The notes beneath the pieces were generated by a model. It had not been told where the DNA came from. It saw only the letters and a program-made list of their open reading frames with translations, and made no database searches. From Kryptolebias marmoratus (lineage: Eukaryota > Chordata > Actinopteri > Cyprinodontiformes > Rivulidae): DNA of 64,000 bases. The stretch lies in NCBI RefSeq assembly GCF_001649575.2, contig NC_051434.1:20710571-20774570 (forward strand). Direction: 5' to 3'. Position 1 is the stretch's first letter; every line of letters starts with the position of its first letter. Positions 57,244 through 64,000 of the stretch are shown in pieces. Position numbers and translations under genes: made by a program.

Positions 57244-58649
57244 CAGTGCCATTAAAAAGTATTTATGACAATTGGACATTTGTGCATTTTGGTACTTTAC
57301 AACCTCAAATTGTTTTATTGAACATTTATGCACCAGACCAACACAAAGTTGTGCATAACTGTGAAGTAAAAGAAAAATGATACATATTTTTCAATTTTTT
57401 TTAACAAATAAAACTTTTTAACAAATAAAATTGTTCCATGCATTTGTATTCAGTCCTTTCTACTCTGATTCTCCTGAGTAAAGTCCAGAGGAACCGACTG
57501 TCCTCAGAAGTCACCTAATTAGTAAATAGAGCCCACTTGCATGAAATTTAATCTCAGTATAAATTAAGCTGTTCTGTGAAGCCTCAGAGGTTTGTTACAG
57601 AATATTAGTGATCAAACAGCATCATGAAGACAAAGGAACACACCAGACAGGTCAGTAAGAAAATTGTAGAGAAGTTTAAAGCAGTGTTTCGCTATAAAAC
57701 CATCTCCAAAGCTTTGAACATTTCATGGAGCAACTACTCAATCCATCATCTGAAAATGGTAAGAGTATGACACAACCACAAAGTGTCCAAAACAGGGCCG
57801 TCCACCTAAACTGACAAGCTGGGCAAGGAGAGCATTAATCTGAGGAACAGCCAAGAAACTCATGGTAACTGTGGAGGAGCTGCAGGGATCTACAGCTTGG
57901 GGGGGCAGTCTGTCCACAGGATGGACAATTATTAGTCATGAACTCCTCAAATCTGTCCTTTATGGAGGAGTGGCAAGAATATCACTCTAACCACACCATC
58001 CCCACTGTGAAACATGGTGGTGGCAGCATCATGCTGTGGATATGCTTTTCTTCAGCAGGAACAGAGAGACTGGTCAGAGCCAAGAGGAAGATGAATTGAG
58101 CTAAATATAGGCTGCAAAAGGCTTGAGACTGGGACTGCCACGCCCACCTCAATGACCTGAAATGACCTGAAACATTCAGCCAGAGCTACAATGGAATGGG
58201 TCAGATCAAAGCATATTTACGTGTTAAAATGGTCCAGTCAAAGTCCAGACTTAAATCCAACTGAGAATCTGTGGCAAGACTACAAAAATGTTGATGCTCA
58301 CAGACACTTTACATCCAATCTGTCTGAGCTGCAGCTGTGATGCAAAGAAGAATTGCACAATTTTTCAGTCTCTAGATATGCAAAGCTGATAGAGACAAAC
58401 CCAAGTTGTATCTGCTGGATGGTGAAAGGTGGTTCTACAACAGTATCTCAGGGGGCTAAATAGCACATCTCAGTTTTCACAATTGTATTTGTAATGATGT
58501 TTATATCATTTTCCTTCCACTTTACAATTATTTCTTACTTTGTGTTGGTCCATCACATACAATTCCAATAAAATCATTTGATGTCTGTAGTTGTTATATG
58601 ACAAAATGTGGAAAAGTTTAAGAGGTATGAAGACCTTACCAAGGCACTG
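57244..58649 (+). mobile_element. Tc1-like transposon, degenerate, close to exon 3
   Basis: Inverted ends: CAGTGCCATTAAAAAGTATT at left (after TA at 57242-57243) and, reversed, CAGTGCCTTGGTAAGGTCTT at right. The + strand retains transposase words in order: KTKEHTRQVSKKIVEKFKAV (about 57625), HGGGSIMLW (about 58015) and QSPDLNP-like coding (about 58245), broken by many stops. The right flank no longer shows TA. It ends 173 bases before exon 3. Confidence 0.85.
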
Positions 58650-58822
58650 CCATGTCACTAAAAGAGAACTCAGAATTCCATCTGCATTTATCAAAACACA
58701 AAACAACATGATAATTTTCTTTAACATGAGTCAAAGTGAAGTTGCAGACATGAGACAAGTCTTTCCTCTTTACCTGAAGCACAGAATCTGACTGATTCAT
58801 GCTCTTCTGCTTTCTGTTGCAG

Positions 58823-58939
58823 TTTAACTTTGTCGGCAAACTCCTCGGGCCACGCGGGAACTCGTTAAAGAGACTACAAGAAGACACCCTGACAAAGATG
58901 TCAATTCTGGGAAAAGGATCCATGAGAGACAAAGAGAAG
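58823..58939 (+). CDS. khdrbs3: khdrbs3 coding exon 3 (KH domain core with GXXG loop)
   Basis: This is the next internal exon of khdrbs3. The acceptor is TTTCTGTTGCAG ending at 58822 and the donor is GTAAAA at 58940. The 117 bases (39 codons, phase 0 at both ends) begin [20 protein letters not shown] and end [17 protein letters not shown] is the GXXG loop that contacts RNA in KH domains. The basic stretch and GKGSMRDK are typical of the Sam68/STAR branch. The Thr-Leu-Thr-Lys-Met stretch separates KHDRBS3 from KHDRBS1/2, which have Gly-Ala-Lys there. Small differences from the mammalian protein (an EDT in place of EET, KEK in place of KAK) are conservative. The following exon, expected to start EEELRKSGEAK, is not present before the window ends. 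Confidence 0.95.
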
Positions 58940-59084
58940 GTAAAAGTCTGAGGTTTGATTGTTACTGTGACTCTTTCACCTGAATGTTTCATTTCTTGCT
59001 CTGTTTCCTGCTGTTTAACAAGCTCTGAAGGTGAGACGACTTCTATGCTGTTAACTCGAGTTTCTTTTTCTAAAAAGAAAAAAA

Positions 59085-59885
59085 AAACACAGGAACACAG
59101 GTTCTGTGTTCCTGAGATGAATGTGTTTTGGTGTAAAATGTGTGCATCAACCCCAAAACAAAGTAAAAAAAGAGCTTGTGAAGGTACTGCTAAAGCTGGT
59201 AAGAGAGTGTCATTATCTATGGTCACTCAGCGAGGAAGAAGCCATTATTGTGAAAGCAACATAAAACAGTCAGGTTACAGTTTCAAAATAAACAGGGACC
59301 AAGACCCTGATTTTTGGAGACATGTCCTGTGGTCTGATGAAACCAAAATTGAACCGTTGGCCATAATAATCATTGTTACATTTGGAGGGAAATGGGTGAA
59401 GTTTGCACCATCCCAACTGTCAAGTACAGGGGTGACAGCATCATTATGTGGGGGTGTTTTACTGTAGGAGGAACTAGACAAAATAAATAGAATCATGAGA
59501 AAAGAACATTGTGTGGAACTATTAAAGCAACATCTTAAGACATCTTAAAGTTTGGACACAAATGTGTCTTCAAATGGACAATGTCCCTCAGCATTCTGCG
59601 AGACACATTTCCAGCAAACAATTGTGAGAACCCGAAACATTTGACCCAAGACACAGCTTAAGGACAACGCTACTAAATACTAAGAAAATAAATGCTAACT
59701 TATGACTTTGAAGAAAGTAACAAAAATAATTCTCTCTCTCAATATTTGGGCTTTGACAAATAGAAATAATTTTGGAAAACTTAATTGACCTGAAACAGGG
59801 AATATTTAGTTGGATTTAATGGCAGATAGTGAGAAAAAGCGATTGTGTATTTTTATACAGTGCAAACACCTGTTTTCAACTGTAC
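59085..59885 (+). mobile_element. second Tc1-like transposon, 5'-truncated
   Basis: Transposase relic on +: DFWRHVLWSDETKIE contains the first catalytic Asp (WSDETK) of the DDE triad at about 59325. A GAGTACCIMIW-like segment is degraded at about 59430. The 3' end has GTGTATTTTTATACAGTG and a terminal GTTTTCAACTGTA ending near 59887. The left inverted repeat and N-terminal HTH are missing. A different Tc1 subfamily from 57244-58649. Confidence 0.8.
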
Positions 59886-59889
59886 ATCC

Positions 59890-61190
59890 ATTCATTACTT
59901 TCTAAATGTTTTTTATACTTCATCCTGTAGTTCATAAGATTTTTTGCTAACAGGCTGAGTTGACTCCAACTAGGTAATGGCAACATTTGAAACAAAGATT
60001 TTCCCCAATCTGTTACATATCAGAATGTGTATTGGAATTATTCTCAACTACTACAACGCCAGATTTTAGGTCAGTATTTCTGTGGGAGTCTTTTTGCTTC
60101 TTTGGATTAAACCAGGGGTCGGCAACCCAAAATGTTGAAAGAGCCATATTGGACCAAAAAAACAAAAAACAAATATGTCTGGAGCCGCAAAAAATTAAAG
60201 GCCTTATATAAGCCTTATAATGAAGGCAACATATGCTGTGTGTATCTATATTAGCTATATTAGCCTATCTGATAGGCTAATATAACTAATATAGCTGCTT
60301 CGGAGTAGGGCCAACTGGGTCGGCCCTGCTTCGTGGGCGGCGCAAGCTTAGTTCCTGTTCACTCATTGGTCGTGGTTGTGACCAGATGCAAGCATAAAGA
60401 GCAAACGGTAGGAATATAAACAACAGCGTTAGCTTACCCTGCAACGTTTATGCCGTCTGTCCCCCAGCTGAAGGCGCTGTAAAGCCTGAAATCTCCGGCG
60501 AATAACAGCNGTCCTACTCCGCGCAACAATCGCGGCATCCAGAGCATTTCTTCCACTGCACCTCTCTTCCTCTCTTTCTGAAGTCTCAGGAGAATCCCCA
60601 TAAGTTTAAAAAACAGCAACAACACAGGGCCAACGTTGTCCATAGCGCTTTCGTTGTTTATACAACTTGCGCCAAGTTTCGGTAGCGCACCACCCCCCGC
60701 ACCGCGGCCCCGCCCCCCGCAACACGAGGAGGCGTTCCTCTGCTACCGACCAACCTGGCCGGTGTGAACAGGATGCATTCTTTATAGAGCCGGGCCGAGT
60801 AGAGCGGAGTAGAGTGGGCCTTCTGAATTAGGGTCCGTGTAAAAGAGGCATATATTAAAACAAAAAATATAATTCTCTCCCCCATCTTTTTCCATTTTCA
60901 AACATTTTTGAAAAAGCTCCAGGGAGCCGCTAGGGTAGCGCCAAAGAGCCGCATGCGGCTCTAGAGCCGCGGGTTGCCGACCATCGGATTAAAGTATCCT
61001 TCTCCTATGCACCTGTCCCATGTAACAGATGTGCAAAGTTTTTTGTTTCCTACGTCAATATCTGTAAAATGAACTGGTTTGTAGACATTTTTGTATTTTT
61101 TTAAGGTCAGTTGGTGGCCATTTTGAATAGAGTTGACTCCAAAAGTAAATCAGTTGTAGATGAACATCAACTGATTACTTTTTACAAGTT
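59890..61190 (-). repeat. ~300-bp dispersed repeat, antisense, split by a hAT element
   Basis: 59890-60104 (ATTACTTTCTAAATG, GTAGTTCATAAGATTTTTTG, TTGACTCCAACTAGGT, ACTACTACAACGCCAGATTT) and 61045-61190 (TCAATATCTGTAAAATGAAC, GGTGGCCATTTTGAATAGAG, TTGACTCCAAAAGT) continue each other across the insertion. Confidence 0.7.
60113..60986. mobile_element. hAT non-autonomous element, full length, 8-bp duplication (7/8)
   Basis: Inverted ends CAGGGGTCGGCAACC and GGTTGCCGACCATCG. Flanks GATTAAAC (60105-60112) and GATTAAAG (60987-60994). 874 bp without transposase. An ambiguous base lies at 60510. The right half matches 8459-8913 closely. Confidence 0.9.
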
Positions 61191-61199
61191 TTGGTGGTA

Positions 61200-61557
61200 G
61201 GCAAAAAAAGCAGAACAAAACAGAAAAGAAAACAAAATAAAACTGAAATTTGCTGCTCAATCAAGAACAATGTCTTCTCCCTATCTGTAGCAGTGCATTG
61301 TACAACTTTGGCAAAATTCACAAAAAAAAGCTAAAATCTTTCACAAAGACCATGAGATTTTGGTGAAAAGAGTGAGAAAACCCAGCTGTCTTTGGAGCTC
61401 TACAGCTCAGAAAGACTTCACAGTAAAAACATTGTTTAAAGTTTGAATGGGTCACAGAAAGTTGGACTTTATATTTCTAAACTGTCACTTGAATATCTTT
61501 TATGGTTTCTACACAATCACAAATTAAATTTTAGGAGTTTGGGAGGTTTTAACACAG
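61200..61557. other. intron, nothing recognised
   Basis: A-rich, no feature. Confidence 0.4.
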
Positions 61558-61565
61558 CTTAGAGG

Positions 61566-62511
61566 TAGTGCTGGGCGATATGGAAAAAATCCTATATCAC
61601 GATATGGATGATTTTATATCACGATAACGATATATATATCACAATATACCTCAATTACGTACGTTGTCAATTATTCTCTGAAAAATATGAAAAAATAATC
61701 TAATTTCTTACTTTTTTCAAGCTTTATTTCGAAGTGACATTTAACTGAACTTTCACAAATGATATTTGCTGCATTTTAGTGCAGCAATATATATGTATCA
61801 AATGACAACAGACTCTATTATCTTCGGCCGGCTATAGTTTTACTTTTCGCAACTTTGCCCGGCTCTTTTACAACTTGTTTGTTTGCACTTTTTAGATTGT
61901 TAAATATTCTTTTTCGTGTTTCTTCTTGAAGTGATAGAAGAGGTTTGTTGTGTTGGCGTCAGATGAGAAAACAGTCTCATAGCAGAGTTAGCATTAGCAG
62001 AGTTAGCATATTACCTTTTTCTGCTCCGTGTCGGACTTCTTGAACCAAATCACAGATGTCCCCCTCATTTCGGTAAAAGTCTTTCTTCTTGGGCTGCCTG
62101 CTAGCTGTCTCTACTTGTTGCGACCCCGAGTTTGATACTTCATGCGTCTCTATCTTTCAGCACTTATGACTTAAATGCCGACACAATATATGGTGGGTCA
62201 CAGAATACGGTGTGCCGCTGGGCCGCACAGAAAGCCGTTGCCGTAAAGCATGTTGCAAACCCGCACGTAAAGCAGCAAAATGGAGGTTCTTCGCAAAATA
62301 GTTATTTTTTCTTAATATTTATCACTTATAAAAACTGAATGTATGCAAAGTGACAACACTAATACATTCGTCGTAGCCTACATTATGAAATATTTACATG
62401 AATCATTGATACAATTATGATAGAAACAATAGAGACGATAGAAGAAAATACATCACGATAGACACTTTTCTATCGTCCCCACGATATGTATCGTTATATC
62501 GCCCAGCACTA
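61566..62511. mobile_element. hAT non-autonomous element, perfect 8-bp duplication
   Basis: Inverted ends TAGTGCTGGGCGATAT and ATATCGCCCAGCACTA. Perfect flanking CTTAGAGG at 61558-61565 and 62512-62519. Subterminal CACGATA/TATCGTG words are dense at both ends. 946 bp, no transposase. Confidence 0.95.
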
Positions 62512-62519
62512 CTTAGAGG

Positions 62520-63635
62520 TGCTAATACCACTCTAACTTTTGAGCTGTAAAAACCTTCCAACATTTTGTAGTCTTTTTACTCTCACAAACTTTACTCTCC
62601 TTTTACAGTCATACATTTAACAAGCAGAGAGGACACATCAAGTTACATTCACTCTCATTGGCTAAAGTCTTTGGCCTTTGGCCTAACTAATGGCCTGTTT
62701 GTACAAGAGTGTTAGTCAGCGTTTTTCAGTGTTTATTGTGGCAAATCAACAAGAAAGACAACATGGGCATTTACATGGGCATTGCTGTGCTCATTGAATC
62801 TGTTGTAGTTTCCATGCCAGGCACAGTTGCCAGATAGGAAATGACAAAACTATCATACTGTTGCTTTAAAATTATTTTTATTACCATTTGTATTTTGACC
62901 CAAAGTATCATACATGCTGAGTCAGGTGCTTATCAGAGTGGGGAGATTGTAGAACTAGTTGTGGGTTGTGATTGATGAACATGTGCACAGAAAAAGAGGG
63001 GAACTTGACCTTAAAACTATCTTATAAAAACAGTTATTGTGTGTCTGCCAACTCTGATGCCAAGTTTTCAACGAGGCTCACATGAAATCTGGGGCATGTA
63101 AACAGTTACATCCAAAATGGTGAATACACAGACATTTGTTTGGACTTACAGTGAGGTTGGGTTGCTGCTCCATGTTGAAAAGGGTTAGTAGCACAAACAG
63201 CACTCTGCTATCCACCATTATTACTGTTGTTGATGTGCTTATGCTTGGGCAGAACAGCTATTGATTGCAGCCGTCTGAGGTGCGCATGTACAATATCACA
63301 TGTTGAAATGCAAATGGAGGGAGGCGGGTCCAAGCTGAGACCTGGGACCAAAAATCTTCACTGTCAGAGAATCAGATTGCTGTTGAACTACAGCAGAAAT
63401 GTTACAGTTTCACTGAAAAACAGCTTTGTGTAAACGATCACTAAGTTAGCTCAAATGAGTTGCAAATGAAGGAGGTGTGGCCCAACACTGGTTTTTAACT
63501 TAAACCGATAAATACTAATGAAATCTTATGTTGCCCTGTTTGGGCTGTAAAAGATGAGCCCATTTAGAAAGATTGTGTTTTTCTTGTATTTGGTGCTGAT
63601 GTTTAGAGTATTTTTCTTATCTTTATTGTAAATAT
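62520..63635. other. intron, nothing recognised
   Basis: No repeat or gene was recognised. Confidence 0.4.
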
Positions 63636-63790
63636 TGTCATAGTGGGGGGAAAAGGAGGCAAACCTAGATTGCAGACTCATGATGAAAAAGGAAAACTAA
63701 CTTATTACAATAAAAGAATCAAAAACAAAGAGCTGACGTGGCAGCAAAAAAACTAGACATAACAAAATCATAGACATTTCTGTTAACATG
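63636..63790 (-). mobile_element. LTR, family A, antisense, truncated
   Basis: TGTCATAG start, reversed U5 motif (GCAAACCTAGATTGCAGACT) and GAGCTGACGTGGCAGCAAA as in other copies. Homology fades after about 63790. Confidence 0.7.
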
Positions 63791-64000
63791 TACAGTAAAA
63801 CAAAATCACCTCCTCTTTGGAGATAAGATGGGAAGTTGAAGACAGGTGGGGTCACAGCATCTCTAAGCTGGTCCTGTTAAAGTCCTCTGGTTTGAAATGT
63901 TCACTACAGAGCTGAGACGACTGTAGCAACAAAACCCTCCCTTCTTACTGCAGCTTCTCATTGCCTCCTTAAATCTGTGTTACTGGGAAACCTTCAAAAT
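63791..64000. other. intron, nothing recognised
   Basis: Ends in mixed-composition sequence. Confidence 0.4.

Larger units (their letters stand above)
42373..58822 (+). other. khdrbs3: khdrbs3 intron 2 (complete, 16,450 bp)
   Basis: The intron is bounded by a GTAAGT donor and a TTGCAG acceptor, and is phase 0. It carries a block of the ~300-bp repeat, MITEs, two solo LTRs, a Tc1 relic, an N gap and long microsatellites. It is one of the two complete exon-intron boundaries that fix gene orientation. Confidence 0.93.
58940..64000 (+). other. khdrbs3: khdrbs3 intron 3 (5' part)
   Basis: This is sequence after the exon 3 donor GTAAAA. It contains a Tc1 relic, two hAT elements, an interrupted copy of the ~300-bp repeat and an LTR fragment. 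Exon 4 is not reached. Confidence 0.88.

Noticed and set aside
42254..58939. Assignment to khdrbs2 or khdrbs1
   Set aside because: [16 protein letters not shown] and the Thr-Leu-Thr-Lys stretch fit KHDRBS3; the other paralogues have different residues at these positions.
58636..59226. 196-residue minus-strand open frame overlapping exon 3
   Set aside because: It runs antisense through a validated exon and into a Tc1 relic, so it is a shadow frame.
58940..64000. Search for khdrbs3 exon 4
   Set aside because: No EEELRKSGEAK-like coding followed exon 3 before the window ended.

Overview
The window is vertebrate (teleost) DNA, not microbial. It lies inside one very large host gene on the + strand. 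Only two short stretches are convincing host coding sequence: 42254-42372 and 58823-58939. Both have consensus splice sites and encode consecutive parts of the STAR/KH RNA-binding domain of KHDRBS3 (T-STAR / SLM-2). The first coding exon and everything after the third exon lie outside the window, so the window holds part of intron 1 (1-42253), exon 2, all of intron 2 (16,450 bp), exon 3 and part of intron 3. A teleost is indicated by the repeats: a Rex3-like RTE LINE with a GATG tail, fish-type Tc1 elements, hAT and other MITEs, and Gypsy-like solo LTRs. A percomorph, possibly a killifish-type genome, is my inference.

Layout. 1-2060: an LTR end, a decayed gag-like internal region and an antisense LTR. 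2.1-9 kb: mostly plain intron with one ~300-bp-unit repeat block, a Tc1/mariner element (5344-6479), a LINE 3' end and a hAT fragment. 9-16 kb: copies of the ~300-bp repeat, two copies of a TTAA-ended MITE and an RTE fragment. 17-22.6 kb: a dense repeat cluster (SINE-like head, MITE, LINE 3' end, Rex3-like LINE, solo LTR). 23.7-28.3 kb: another ~300-bp repeat block, then a LINE fragment interrupted by both a solo LTR and a DNA transposon carrying a MADF-like reading frame. 28.5-41 kb: sparse intron with GATG-tailed insertions, two solo LTRs and a decayed LINE. 41.4-45.8 kb: exon 2, bracketed by two copies of a palindromic MITE. 47.9-53.3 kb: a MITE, an unrecognised small membrane-protein relic, microsatellites and a solo LTR. 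55.4-64 kb: solo LTR, Tc1 relic, exon 3, second Tc1 relic, two hAT elements with recognisable 8-bp target duplications, and an LTR fragment.

Function. The host gene makes a nuclear RNA-binding splicing regulator; exons 2 and 3 supply the end of QUA1, the linker and the first half of the KH fold, including the GPRG loop. Everything else is intronic. It consists of transposon relics, satellite-like repeats and unrecognised intron that may include conserved regulatory DNA. No CRISPR array, rRNA or intact tRNA gene was seen. No undescribed multi-gene system could be supported. The least explained items are the membrane-peptide relic near 49.6-50.1 kb and the high-copy ~300-bp repeat family.
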